Shown here: in pieces, positions 55,711-63,949 of the stretch
How positions within the stretch are numbered: the stretch's first letter is position 1
How the letters are laid out: the number at the start of each line of letters is the position of its first letter
Assembly (NCBI GenBank): GCA_022826665.1
Contig: JAJDUK010000024.1
Location: 191,844 to 255,843, forward strand
Reading direction: 5' to 3'
Length of the DNA: 64,000 nt
DNA from: Alphaproteobacteria bacterium
GTDB lineage: Bacteria > Pseudomonadota > Alphaproteobacteria > UBA828
Program-made: the position numbers and the translations under genes
Notes under the pieces: generated by a model
What the model was told of the DNA's origin: nothing
Seen by the model: only the letters and a program-made list of their open reading frames with translations
Database searches by the model: none

Positions 55711-56151
55711 ATGAGGACAGGCTTGGTGTGCGGCGCGCTGGCGGGTGCGCTGATCGTTGGCGGTTTCACGGGCGGTGCGCTCGGGGCGGATCCTTACGGC
55801 GTCTGGCTCAACGAGCGGCAGGATGCGCACGTCAAACTCTATTCCTGCAACAAGGACGAGCTGTGCGGCCAGATCGTGTGGCTCAAGCGTCCCCTGGGCG
55901 ACGACGGCAAGCCGCGGCGGGACGTCAAGAACGATGACGAATCCCTCCGAGACCGGCCGATGTTGGGCATCCAGGTGCTGTTTGACCTGGAGGACCAGGG
56001 CGGCGGCCAGTGGGAAGACGGCGAGGTCTACAATGCCAGGGACGGCGACACCTACGACGCGGAACTCGAGGTCATCGATGCGAACACGGTCAAGATGAGC
56101 GGCTGCATCTGGTTCGTCTGCAAGACCGAGACCTGGACCCGCGTCGAGTAA
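55711..56151 (+). CDS. DUF2147 family exported protein
   Basis: 146 aa with a signal peptide (MRTGLVCGALAGALIVGGFTGGALG). The mature part reads ADPYGVWLNERQDAHVKLYSCNKDELCGQIVWLKRPLGDDGKPRRDVKNDDESLRDRPMLGIQVL, the standard DUF2147 pattern (GxW...GxIVWLK...D..N...R.RP..G). Two cysteine pairs are present. DUF2147 proteins are periplasmic lipocalin-like barrels without a settled role. TGGAGG precedes the ATG; a hairpin follows the stop. Confidence 0.9.
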   Translation: MRTGLVCGALAGALIVGGFTGGALGADPYGVWLNERQDAHVKLYSCNKDELCGQIVWLKRPLGDDGKPRRDVKNDDESLRDRPMLGIQVLFDLEDQGGGQWEDGEVYNARDGDTYDAELEVIDANTVKMSGCIWFVCKTETWTRVE

Positions 56152-56173
56152 TCGGACGGCGACGCCGTCCGAT
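56151..56173 (+). terminator. hairpin after the DUF2147 gene
   Basis: ATCGGACGG-CGACG-CCGTCCGAT, a perfect 9-base stem overlapping the TAA stop by one base. No T run follows, so it may be a processing or weak termination structure. Confidence 0.45.
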
Positions 56174-56295
56174 AAACTCTCCTTCATATCCCTCTATCGC
56201 CGGGCGCGCGCGGCGCAGTCGCGCCGTCCGGGCCTGACGGCCCGGCCTCTTGTTGTCTTACATCACGCTGGTAGCCGGTTGGATGTTCAGGCCGG

Positions 56296-56769
56296 CTAAG
56301 CGGCGCCTTTAAGCCAGCGGGCGAGCGCCTTGTCGGAATCGGCGATTTCGCCCACCGAGCCGTACCAGTAGTCTTCCCAGCCGATCTCGGGCAGGCCGGT
56401 GAAGACCATCAGGTTGAGCGGATAAGCCTCGCTGTCGGTGCAGCGCCGAAAATCGTCGCGGAACAGGAACACCGCTTTCTTCCAGGCGACGGCCATGCCG
56501 AGCTCCACCATCACGCCTTCGTCGGGCGGGCAGCCGTTGACCACGGCGAAGATGCCGTCGGCATCGCGCACGTCGCGCAGGTCCGCCTGGCCGATCCGGT
56601 AGGCCCAGCCGGCGGTGGCCTTGTCGATCTGGTTGTTGCGGGCGAAGGGCTCCCACACCTCGGCGCCGAGCGCCTCCAGCGCCGCGACCAGCGCCTGCAG
56701 CGGCCCGTCCTTCTGCTGGGCGGAGAAGCCGTAGGGGTTCGCCAGATAGAGCGTCTTGGCCGCGGGCAT
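56296..56769 (-). CDS. nucleoside 2-deoxyribosyltransferase family protein
   Basis: 157 aa protein of the NDT/DNPH1 fold. Marks: LYLANPYGFSAQQ at the N-terminus, IGQADLRDVRDADGIFAVVNGCPPDEGVMVELGMAVAWKK, in which the Glu in VELGMA is the family nucleophile and the Asp in DADGIFA is conserved. Members transfer or hydrolyse the N-glycosidic bond of (deoxy)nucleosides or nucleotides. It lies 34 bases after the racemase-like gene on the same strand; no functional link is obvious. Confidence 0.85.
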   Translation of the reverse strand: MPAAKTLYLANPYGFSAQQKDGPLQALVAALEALGAEVWEPFARNNQIDKATAGWAYRIGQADLRDVRDADGIFAVVNGCPPDEGVMVELGMAVAWKKAVFLFRDDFRRCTDSEAYPLNLMVFTGLPEIGWEDYWYGSVGEIADSDKALARWLKGAA

Positions 56770-56803
56770 GAGCGCGCCCTCCCCGCTTACGCCAGCCGCC
56801 CCG

Positions 56804-57472
56804 CTACGCCGCCGCGCGATAGCGCGCGATGGCGGCCTCGAGGCCCGAGCGCGGGCTGGTCAAGAGCGGCACCTGAATGTCGGTGCAGCGGGCGAGCGCC
56901 GGCGTCATGGAGGCCTGGGCGAGCACGATGGCATCGGCCGAAGAAGCCGCCTCGTGCAGGCCGTCCGCGATGATGCGCTCGTGGCCCTCTGCGTCGCCCG
57001 CCACCAGCCGGGCGCGGGCCTCGGCGAAAACGACCGAGTCGATCTCCACCTCCTTGCCGGCGCAGCGTGCGGCGTCCGCGACCAGATCGGCGGTGGGCCC
57101 GATGGTTGTGGCGAGCGTCGCGGCCACGGTGATGCGCCGGCCGGCCTCCACCGCCGCCTCGGCCATCGGCCGGTCCACCCGGAGGATCGGCACGTCCGCC
57201 CGCGCCACCGCGTCGTCGGCGCCGGGGCCGACGGTGGAGCAGGTGCAGAGCACGAGTGCAGCGCCCTTGGTCGCCTCCAGCAGCGCGTCGCGTGCGCGCG
57301 CCCTGATCTCGTCGGTCAGTCCGCCCTCGTCGATCGCGTCGGTCAGCAGCGCTGCCTGAACCACATGGCGCACCGGGACGCCGGGATCGATCTCGGCGCG
57401 CAGCTCGTCGAACAGGTCGATCAGCCCCGCCACCGTGTGGACCATGACCAACTCGCCGGTTCCGCCGCCCAT
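56804..57472 (-). CDS. Asp/Glu racemase superfamily protein, one-cysteine variant
   Basis: 222 aa protein with the two-domain Asp/Glu/hydantoin racemase fold. The first active-site loop carries cysteines (LVLCTCSTVGPGADDA). The second loop, where racemases have a cysteine (GCAGM), reads VLAQASMTPALA, so the paired-cysteine racemisation mechanism is unlikely. Single-cysteine members include arylmalonate decarboxylase (which keeps the other Cys), so a decarboxylase, lyase or isomerase role is possible. ATG 57472 is used; ATG 57445 is an alternative. Neighbour of the NDT-like gene; PhyH gene is upstream, also minus strand. Confidence 0.82.
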   Translation of the reverse strand: MGGGTGELVMVHTVAGLIDLFDELRAEIDPGVPVRHVVQAALLTDAIDEGGLTDEIRARARDALLEATKGAALVLCTCSTVGPGADDAVARADVPILRVDRPMAEAAVEAGRRITVAATLATTIGPTADLVADAARCAGKEVEIDSVVFAEARARLVAGDAEGHERIIADGLHEAASSADAIVLAQASMTPALARCTDIQVPLLTSPRSGLEAAIARYRAAA

Positions 57473-57543
57473 CGCCCGCTCCTTCGTGCCCCTGCGCCGT
57501 CCCTATCAGATGACAAAGCGGCGGGAAAGCGCACCCGCCAAGC

Positions 57544-58347
57544 TCACGCCCGCCAGACGACCGGGTACTGCGGGTCTTCGTGGAAGGGCTGGCCGGTGCG
57601 GAGCGCGGTAGGATGCTTGGGAAACTCGGCCGGCGGGTCTCGCAGGATGAAGCGCACGTCGTCGCCGAGCCAGCGGTGGGTGAGCGTGCGGCGGCGCGTG
57701 TCTTGCGTGGGGTTGTTGCGGCCCTGGTGCACGACCAACCCCTGAAAGAAGATGCAGTCTCCGGGCTCCAGCTCCCACGAGACGATGTCGTAGTCCTCGC
57801 GCGCGGCCTCGATATCCGGGCAGCGCTCGAACGCGGCGCCGGGATGGCGGGTGCCGTCCAGCATGCTGTCGAAGGGCGCGAACCAGCGCCCCCAGCGGTG
57901 GGAGCCCCTCACGAACTCCAGCGTGGTCTCCGGCGTGATGGGGTCGAGCGGGATCCAGTTGGAGCAGAACTGCTGGCCGTCCACCGCCATGTAGGGCTGG
58001 TCCTGATGCCACTGCGTGAGGCCCTCGGTGCCGGGCTCCTTCACGAACACCTGGTCGTAGAAGAACGTGATTGTGGACGCTCCCGAGAGCGCGGCGGCGA
58101 TCCCGGCGCACGGCCCCTCCAGGGCAAACGCCTTCATCTGCGGCACATGGCGCCAGAGGTCGAAGTCGTTGAAGAAGAGGCCGGGGTCGGAGTCCTCGGT
58201 GTAAATCTCGACATGGGGGCCGGGTTTCGCCATGTCGGCGGCGACGCCCTCGCGCAGCCGCTCGATCCAGTCCTGGTCGATCACGCCGCGCAGGCACACC
58301 ACCCCGTCGGTGCGATAGGCCTCGATCTCGGCTTGCGTCGGCATCAT
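57544..58347 (-). CDS. phytanoyl-CoA dioxygenase (PhyH) family protein
   Basis: 267 aa Fe(II)/2-oxoglutarate oxygenase. ATG 58347 (MMPTQAEIEAYRTDGVVCL) follows GGAGAGG; the track's start is 19 residues earlier. The facial triad is readable: HxD in LTQWHQDQPYMAVDG and the distal His in LVVHQGRNN, with the Arg of RRRTLTHRW for 2-oxoglutarate. The segment TLEFVRGSHRWGRWFAPFD is conserved. Only distantly similar to the PhyH gene at 10.6 kb, so not a recent duplicate. Substrate unknown. Confidence 0.92.
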   Translation of the reverse strand: MMPTQAEIEAYRTDGVVCLRGVIDQDWIERLREGVAADMAKPGPHVEIYTEDSDPGLFFNDFDLWRHVPQMKAFALEGPCAGIAAALSGASTITFFYDQVFVKEPGTEGLTQWHQDQPYMAVDGQQFCSNWIPLDPITPETTLEFVRGSHRWGRWFAPFDSMLDGTRHPGAAFERCPDIEAAREDYDIVSWELEPGDCIFFQGLVVHQGRNNPTQDTRRRTLTHRWLGDDVRFILRDPPAEFPKHPTALRTGQPFHEDPQYPVVWRA

Positions 58348-58529
58348 GGCGCGCCTCTCCGCCACCCTGGCCGAGTGTAGCGCAGCGCGCACCGTGCGGG
58401 CCATTCCTCGTGCCCCTCGTCTCTTGTCCCGACTTGAATTGCGGGGCGCCGGTGCGCACCTATGGCGGCAACTTCATGGGTCGATTCGCGGCCGCGCATG
58501 AGAACGGCCGCCATCAGAGGAGGCACAGT

Positions 58530-59162
58530 GTGAACGGCACAGCGTTAGGAAAACGTCTTCCGCTATCGCGGCGCGGTCTTGTGCGGGCGGGTCTCGCCGG
58601 TGCCGCGATGCTTGCGGTGACGGCGATTGTCGCCGCCTGCCAGCCGCCGCCAAGCTACGAGAGCGAGCCCTTCTCCTTCGCGGCACTGCCGCCGCTAGTG
58701 TTCGACCTGGGCGGGATCGAGGTCGTCGAGCGCGGGTCCACATCGCACCCCTCCGACGTCGATCACCTCTTCTCGACCCCGCCGGCTGTCGCCGCGCGGC
58801 TCTGGGCGGAGGACCGGCTGCAGACGAGCGGAGACCTCGGCCTGCTGCGGGTGACGATCGAGGAAGCCAGCGCCAGGATCACGCCGCTCAAGACCAATAC
58901 CGACCTCAAGGGCCTGTTCACGGAGGAGCAAGCCGAGCGGTTGGACCTGCGGCTGCGCGTGACGATTGAGGCGATCGACGGGAGTGGGCAGGTGAACGGC
59001 AGCGCCACGGCGGATGCCCGGCGCTCCCGCACGCTGCTGGAAGGCATCACGCTTGCAGAGCGCGAACGGGCTTACGACGAGGTCGTGAAAGCGCTCTTCC
59101 ACGACTACAACGCGAGCCAGGAGAAGGCGATCCGGCAGTACCTGGGGCTCTATCTGCGCTGA
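58530..59162 (+). CDS. predicted lipoprotein with twin-arginine-like signal
   Basis: 210 aa from GTG 58530, chosen for the GAGGAGG site seven bases upstream; the track's earlier start is unsupported. The signal LSRRGLVRAGLAGAAMLAVTAIVAAC contains an Arg-Arg pair and ends in a lipobox (VAAC, Cys37), so the mature protein should be lipid-anchored. The rest (FDLGGIEVVERG, AVAARLWAEDRLQTSGDLGLLRVTIEEASARITPL, LRLRVTIEAIDGSGQVNGSATADARRSRTL) has the look of alphaproteobacterial ABC-type outer-membrane lipoproteins, but I do not recognise a specific family. Confidence 0.8.
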   Translation: MNGTALGKRLPLSRRGLVRAGLAGAAMLAVTAIVAACQPPPSYESEPFSFAALPPLVFDLGGIEVVERGSTSHPSDVDHLFSTPPAVAARLWAEDRLQTSGDLGLLRVTIEEASARITPLKTNTDLKGLFTEEQAERLDLRLRVTIEAIDGSGQVNGSATADARRSRTLLEGITLAERERAYDEVVKALFHDYNASQEKAIRQYLGLYLR

Positions 59163-59192
59163 CACCAGACGGAGCGTTGCAGGCCCCTTCCC

Positions 59193-60233
59193 CTACCCGC
59201 CGACCACCGCCTCCAGCACCTCGCCTGCCGCATCGACCGCCGCCGCATCGACATCGAGGTGCGTGACCGCACGCAGCCGGTGGCGGCCCACGGCGCCGAT
59301 CAGCACGCCCTTGGCCCGCAGCGCCTCCGAGAGATCGGACGCGCTCATCCCCGTCTCGGCGCAGTCGAAGAAGACCAGGTTGCTGTCGACCCGCCGCTGG
59401 TCGAGGCTGAGCTGCGACAGCGTGCGCACCTTGTCGGCGAGGCTGCGGGCATTGGCGTGATCCTCGGCGAGGCGCGCGACATGGTGGTCGAGCGCATAGA
59501 GCCCAGCGGCGGCGAGGATGCCGGATTGGCGCATGGAGCCGCCGAGGCGCTGCTTCCACTGCCACGCGGCCTCGATGAACTCGGCAGAGCCGGCGAGCAC
59601 GGCACCGACCGGGCAACCGAGCCCCTTGCTGAAATCCACCCACACGGAATCGAAGGGGGTGGCGTAGCGGGCGGCGTCCACGCCCGTTTCGACCACCGCG
59701 TTGAGGAGCCGTGCGCCGTCCATGTGAAGCGCGAGCCCGTGCGCCCTGGCCATCTCGCCCACAGCCTCGATGGTCTCCAGCGGCCAGATCGTTCCGCCGC
59801 CCTGATTCGAGGTCTGCTCGACCACGGCGAGCCGCGAGCGCGGCGCGTAGCGGGTCACGGCGCGGACCGCATCGGCAAGCTGCTCCGGCGAATAGACACC
59901 GGCCTCGCCGTCGAGAGGGCGCACCATCGCGCCGGCGAGCGCCGCCGGGCCGCCGCCTTCCGACGTGATGATGTGCGCCGTCCGGTCGCAGATCACCTCC
60001 TCGCCGGGGCGGCAGTGCACCAGCAGCGCGATCTCGTTGCACATGGAGCCGGACGGGAGGAAGACCCCCGCCTCCTTGCCCAACATCGCGGCCACGCGCG
60101 CCTGCAGTGCGTTGACGGTGGGGTCCTCGCCGCGCTGCTCGTCGCCGACCTCGGCCTCGGCCATGGCCTGGCGCATGGCCGCCGTCGGCCGCGTGACCGT
60201 GTCGCTCCTGAGATCGACGTGATTGCCCGACAT
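59193..60233 (-). CDS. ltaE: low-specificity L-threonine aldolase
   Basis: 346 aa PLP enzyme cleaving threonine or beta-hydroxy amino acids to glycine and aldehyde. Marks: [40 protein letters not shown] at the N-terminus, [25 protein letters not shown] (Asp for the PLP nitrogen) and [17 protein letters not shown] (Schiff-base Lys). GAGGAGGA precedes the ATG. It converges with the lipoprotein gene (31 bases between stops) and diverges from the MFS gene. Confidence 0.94.
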   Translation of the reverse strand: MSGNHVDLRSDTVTRPTAAMRQAMAEAEVGDEQRGEDPTVNALQARVAAMLGKEAGVFLPSGSMCNEIALLVHCRPGEEVICDRTAHIITSEGGGPAALAGAMVRPLDGEAGVYSPEQLADAVRAVTRYAPRSRLAVVEQTSNQGGGTIWPLETIEAVGEMARAHGLALHMDGARLLNAVVETGVDAARYATPFDSVWVDFSKGLGCPVGAVLAGSAEFIEAAWQWKQRLGGSMRQSGILAAAGLYALDHHVARLAEDHANARSLADKVRTLSQLSLDQRRVDSNLVFFDCAETGMSASDLSEALRAKGVLIGAVGRHRLRAVTHLDVDAAAVDAAGEVLEAVVGG

Positions 60234-60315
60234 GCCGTCCTCCTCGTTGTCCGCGCGTGGCGCGACGCAATGATGCCACCGAGCCGGTGCCGGCTACAGC
60301 CCCACTTATCCCGCA

Positions 60316-61626
60316 ATGCTTCCTGGGTGCCCGCCTATGCGTCGTGCGTCCCAGTCGCTATGGTCGCGCCCCGTGCCGCCCGCCTCTCTCTCACCCACTG
60401 TACCGCCCCACGAGCATGGCTATCGCTGGGCCATGCTGGGCGGGGTGTGGCTGATCTATTTCGGCTTCGGTCTGCTGTCGCTGGCGATGGCGCCGCTGGT
60501 CGATCCCATCAGCCGCGACCTCGGCCTCAGCTACACGACGATGGGCGCCATCCTGGGCGCCTGGCCGCTGGTCTATATCGTGGCGGCCGCGCCCTGCGGC
60601 GCCTTAGTCGACCGTGTCGGGCTCAAGTGGTCGCTGTTCCTGGCCGCCCTCATCATCACCGCATCGGGCGGACTGCGCATCGTCGCCGTCGACGCCGTCT
60701 CGATGTTCGTGGCGGTCGGGCTGTTCGGCATCGGCGGGCCGCTGGTCTCGATCGGCGCGCCCAAGGCGATCGCGCAATGGTTCGAAGGTGCCGAGCGCGG
60801 CTTCGCCATGGGCGTCTATATTACGGGCCCCTTCTTAGGCCACATCCTCGCGCTGGCGCTGACCAACAGCGTCCTGATGCCGTTCTTCGACGGGGATTGG
60901 CGCCTGGTCCTGTTGATCTATTCCGGCTTCATCCTCGCCTGCGGCATCGCCTGGTTCCTGCTCGGAAGCCACCCGATCAACCGCGTGGTCGAGCAGGCCG
61001 GGCTCCGCCGCGAGACCATCGCAGGCCAGATGGCCGTCTTCGGTGCGCTGCTACGCCTGCCGAGCATTCAGGTCATTCTGGCGATGAGCATCGGCGCCTT
61101 CTTTCTGCATCACGCGCTCGCCAACTGGCTGCCGGAGATGCTGCGCACCGGCGGCATGGCGCCGGATGAGGCCGGCATCTGGTCGGCCCTGCCGACGGCC
61201 GTCGGGATCGTGGGCGCGCTGATGATTCCGAGGCTCGCGACGCCGCCCAGGCGCTTCGCGATCCTCATCGCGCTCGCGCTTTGCACCGGCGCGGGCGCGC
61301 TGCTGCTGCTGGCCACGGGCGTGCCGGCGCTGGTGGTGGCGATGGTGCTGCAGGGCATCGGCCGCGGCTCGCTGATCGCGGTTCTGATTTTGGTGCTGAT
61401 GGAGACGCGCGGCGTCGATCCGCGCAACACCGGGGCGGCGGTCGGCCTGTTCTTCTCGGCGGCGGAGATCGGCGGCGTGCTGGGGCCGCTCGTGATCGGC
61501 GCAATGTGGGACCTGACCGGCGGGTTCGACGCGGGCCTAGGGCTCCTCGGCGCCGTGAGCGTCGCTATCGTGGGGCTGCTCTACCTCCACCGGGGGATCG
61601 AGCGCCGCGACATCGCCGCGGCTTGA
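60316..61626 (+). CDS. MFS transporter
   Basis: Up to 436 aa, twelve predicted membrane spans in two halves. The loop motif between TM2 and TM3 is GALVDRVGLKWSLF (the GxxxDRxGxxx pattern). Later spans such as GIWSALPTAVGIVGALMIPRLA and the C-terminal GVDPRNTGAAVGLFFSAAEIGGVLGPLVIG are of the cyanate/nitrate-like or CynX branch. The start is uncertain: ATG 60316 is the first, but TM1 begins only at HGYRWAMLGG, so ATG 60337 or a later codon could be used. It converges with the amidohydrolase gene (four bases between stops), so a shared substrate is possible but unproven. Confidence 0.9.
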   Translation: MLPGCPPMRRASQSLWSRPVPPASLSPTVPPHEHGYRWAMLGGVWLIYFGFGLLSLAMAPLVDPISRDLGLSYTTMGAILGAWPLVYIVAAAPCGALVDRVGLKWSLFLAALIITASGGLRIVAVDAVSMFVAVGLFGIGGPLVSIGAPKAIAQWFEGAERGFAMGVYITGPFLGHILALALTNSVLMPFFDGDWRLVLLIYSGFILACGIAWFLLGSHPINRVVEQAGLRRETIAGQMAVFGALLRLPSIQVILAMSIGAFFLHHALANWLPEMLRTGGMAPDEAGIWSALPTAVGIVGALMIPRLATPPRRFAILIALALCTGAGALLLLATGVPALVVAMVLQGIGRGSLIAVLILVLMETRGVDPRNTGAAVGLFFSAAEIGGVLGPLVIGAMWDLTGGFDAGLGLLGAVSVAIVGLLYLHRGIERRDIAAA

Positions 61627-61630
61627 GCGT

Positions 61631-62944
61631 CTACTCCGCCGCGGCGGCCACCCGGCGTGCTGCACCGCGCCGCGGCTGGGGCGGCTTGTGGTACGCGCCA
61701 TCCTTCATGATCATCAGGATGTTGTTCTTGTCCTGGAACAGCGTGAGGTCCGCCAGCGGATCGCCGTCGATCATGATGAGGTCGGCGAGATAGCCCTCCT
61801 TGACCTCGCCCATCTCGGGGATACCGCTGCCCTGCGCGTTGGCGTGGGCGTAGAGCTCGCCGCCGAGCTTGGTGGCGGCGTGCAGCACCTCGGCGGGGGT
61901 GAAGTCGAAGTAGTTCACGAAGTGCTCGAAGTCGCGGGCGTCCGTGCCGTGCGGTACCCAGGCGAAGGCATAGTCGCCGAAGGGCAGCACGCGGACGCCG
62001 CGGGCGTGCAGCTTCTTGACGGTCTCGCTGACGATGGCGAGCTCGTGGTGGTGCCTGAGCGCAATCTCGCTCTCCGGCGGCATGCCGAATTCCGCAGACT
62101 CGTAGGCCGTGTTGTGGGTGATGCCGATTGCCGGCACGACGAAGACCTCGTCCTTGGCCGCCGCCAGCATGTCGATGGTCTCGTCGTCGGCGTAGGTCGC
62201 GTGGTGGATGATGTGGACGCCGTACTTCAGGCAGAACTGGACCGCCTCCGAGGTGCGCGCGTGGGCGCAGACTCGCCGGTTGCGCTGCCTCGCGACCTGG
62301 CAGACCGCGGCGACCTCCTCTTCCGTCATCACGGTCGTGTCGCCCCTGCCGTAGGGGTAAACGAACTCGTCGCTCGACGGCATGATCTTGAGGATGTCGA
62401 CGCCTTCGCGGCAGAGCATCCGCGCGGTCTGGCGGAACTGCTCCTCGCCGTCGCAGATGATCGAGAATGCCCCGTGGTACATGTGGAGCTGGCGCGCATC
62501 GCCCAGTCCGCCGGTGACCGTGAGCTCGGGCGAGGCGGCGAGGATGCGCGGCCCCTCGATCTGACCGGCGTTGACCGCGTTCCGAATCACGATGTCCATG
62601 CGGGTCTTGCCCGTCGCGGCGCAGACCAGGGCGGTGAAGCCGTGGTCGTACAGGATCTGGGCGTGCCGCATCGTGATCAGCGTGTTCTCCTCGGGCGGCG
62701 TATCGCCGAGGGAGTAGAGGGACGTCCCCTCCTCGGAATAGCCGATGTGGGAGTGACCGTTGACGAGGCCCGGCATCAGCGTTGCACCGCCGCCGTCCAC
62801 CACGTCCGCACCGTTCCGCTCGATGCGCTTCTTGCCCTTGACCACCTTCTTGATGCGGTTGCCCTGGACCAGAACCTCTCCCCGGTAGGACTTCTTGCCG
62901 GAGCCGTCGAAGATCGAGATGTTGGTGAATAGCGTCTGCGTCAT
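61631..62944 (-). CDS. metal-dependent amidohydrolase
   Basis: 437 aa TIM-barrel amidohydrolase of the imidazolonepropionase/Xaa-Pro dipeptidase-like group. The N-terminal beta-sandwich reads LFTNISIFDGSGKKSYRGEVLVQGNRIKKVVKGKKRI. The first metal motif is GLVNGHSHIGYS (HxH), then VCAHARTSEAVQFCLKYGVHIIHHATYADDETID (later His ligands), and the late Asp region is VLPFGDYAFAWVPHGTDARD. ATHKLGGELYAHANAQGSGIPEMGEVKEGYLADLIMIDGDPL shows the usual C-terminal pattern. A CAAGGGGG site precedes the ATG. Substrate unknown. Confidence 0.92.
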   Translation of the reverse strand: MTQTLFTNISIFDGSGKKSYRGEVLVQGNRIKKVVKGKKRIERNGADVVDGGGATLMPGLVNGHSHIGYSEEGTSLYSLGDTPPEENTLITMRHAQILYDHGFTALVCAATGKTRMDIVIRNAVNAGQIEGPRILAASPELTVTGGLGDARQLHMYHGAFSIICDGEEQFRQTARMLCREGVDILKIMPSSDEFVYPYGRGDTTVMTEEEVAAVCQVARQRNRRVCAHARTSEAVQFCLKYGVHIIHHATYADDETIDMLAAAKDEVFVVPAIGITHNTAYESAEFGMPPESEIALRHHHELAIVSETVKKLHARGVRVLPFGDYAFAWVPHGTDARDFEHFVNYFDFTPAEVLHAATKLGGELYAHANAQGSGIPEMGEVKEGYLADLIMIDGDPLADLTLFQDKNNILMIMKDGAYHKPPQPRRGAARRVAAAAE

Positions 62945-63169
62945 GGTCGCCCCCTTGCCCGCTCGACTGCCGGCGAAGGGAGCGCGCCTGTCTCATCTTG
63001 TTATTGTTGGCGCCGACGCTCCGTCAGCCCCGCATCGCCGCTCATGCAACGAACGCGAGACCGCACCTGCCAGCCGATTCAACCGAAGTCCACTCGGTGC
63101 ACCCCGGTCACGCCGGTCAGTGTACTCGCACGCTCCACTCGCAACAATCGAAAGCCCGATGGCGCGGGC

Positions 63170-63805
63170 TCAGGCCGGCGGGAGCACGAAGTCGAAGCGC
63201 CCGCGCCAAGCGTCGTCGGCACGGTCGAGGCGCATCACCAGGTCGTCCCTGAAAATCCAGTCGTTGGCGTTGGCCTCCACCAGGTCCGGAAAGTAGACCT
63301 GGGTCGTGAGGACAGGGGTCGCCTCGCCTTGCACCTTCACGTGAATATGAGGCGTGCGGCCGGAATAGCGCACCGGCCGGACGGTCTCGAACCGGAACGC
63401 GCCGGCCGCATCGGTGAACTGATGCCCGCGATAGCGGAAGCCTCGATTGTCGTAGCGGCCGTCCTCGTCGCAATGCCAGATGTCTATCACGGCACCGGCG
63501 AGCGGCCGGCAGTCGTGCGAGAGCACCAGCCCTTCGAAGATAAGCGACTCGCCACGGGTGTCCGGCTCGCGCAGTGTGGCCCGCCGGGGCGTCAGCGGCG
63601 TGTAGAACGGCCCGGCCGTCGACGATCGCGTGCCGGCCGTGCATGCCGCAGGCGGCGCGAGACCGAGGCCGCGGTCGGCTGCCGGGCCCTTGAACGTGTA
63701 GCCCAGGGAGGCCCAGCCGGTGCGGGCGACGAGGGGCGCCGCTGCAGCGCCTCCGGCGGCGGCGAGCCCGGTCAGTGCCAATCGGCGCGTGACGGAGCGG
63801 TTCAT
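63170..63805 (-). CDS. exported intradiol ring-cleavage dioxygenase
   Basis: 211 aa from ATG 63805 (MNRSVTRRLALTGLAAAGGAAAAPLVA), whose N-terminus is a Tat-type signal (TRRLALTG); the track starts 11 residues earlier. The mature domain is protocatechuate 3,4-dioxygenase-like: TAGPFYTPLTPRRA, LSHDCRPLAGAVIDIWHCDEDGRYDNRGFRYRGHQFTDAAG, VRPVRYSGRTPHIHVKVQGE. The iron ligands (two Tyr and the HxH of HIH) are present. Intradiol dioxygenases normally act in the cytoplasm; the Tat signal implies folding with iron before export. Monocistronic; substrate unknown. Confidence 0.9.
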   Translation of the reverse strand: MNRSVTRRLALTGLAAAGGAAAAPLVARTGWASLGYTFKGPAADRGLGLAPPAACTAGTRSSTAGPFYTPLTPRRATLREPDTRGESLIFEGLVLSHDCRPLAGAVIDIWHCDEDGRYDNRGFRYRGHQFTDAAGAFRFETVRPVRYSGRTPHIHVKVQGEATPVLTTQVYFPDLVEANANDWIFRDDLVMRLDRADDAWRGRFDFVLPPA

Positions 63806-63831
63806 CGCCCGGTCAGAGTAGCCGATCCTGG

Positions 63832-63860
63832 CCTGCATTTCTAACGACGGTCATGGCCTG
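63832..63860 (+). repeat. degenerate half copy of the inverted-repeat element (copy C)
   Basis: CCTGCATTTCTAACGACGG, then TCATGGCCTG, matches the left end of copy B (CCCGCATTTCTCACCACGG) with about five mismatches over 29 bases. Only one end is inside the window; a mate may lie beyond 64000, or this is a fragment. Confidence 0.4.
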
Positions 63861-63884
63861 GGTGTACGTCGTGATTTTGCGAGG

Positions 63885-63937
63885 TTGAGAAATGCCGTGG
63901 TTTCGCTACGATGTCTGTTTCCAATATACGGATACAG
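63885..63937 (+). promoter_or_regulatory. promoter with palindromic operator at the right edge
   Basis: TTGAGA (63885) and TACGAT (63907), 16 bases apart, resemble a sigma-70 promoter. Directly downstream, CTGTTTCC and GGATACAG (63915-63937, 7-base spacer) form a near-perfect 8-base inverted repeat (7 of 8 pairs), sited to overlap the start of transcription. This layout is typical of an autoregulated repressor gene, such as a TetR family one. Confidence 0.5.
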
Positions 63938-63949
63938 ATGGAAACGGAC

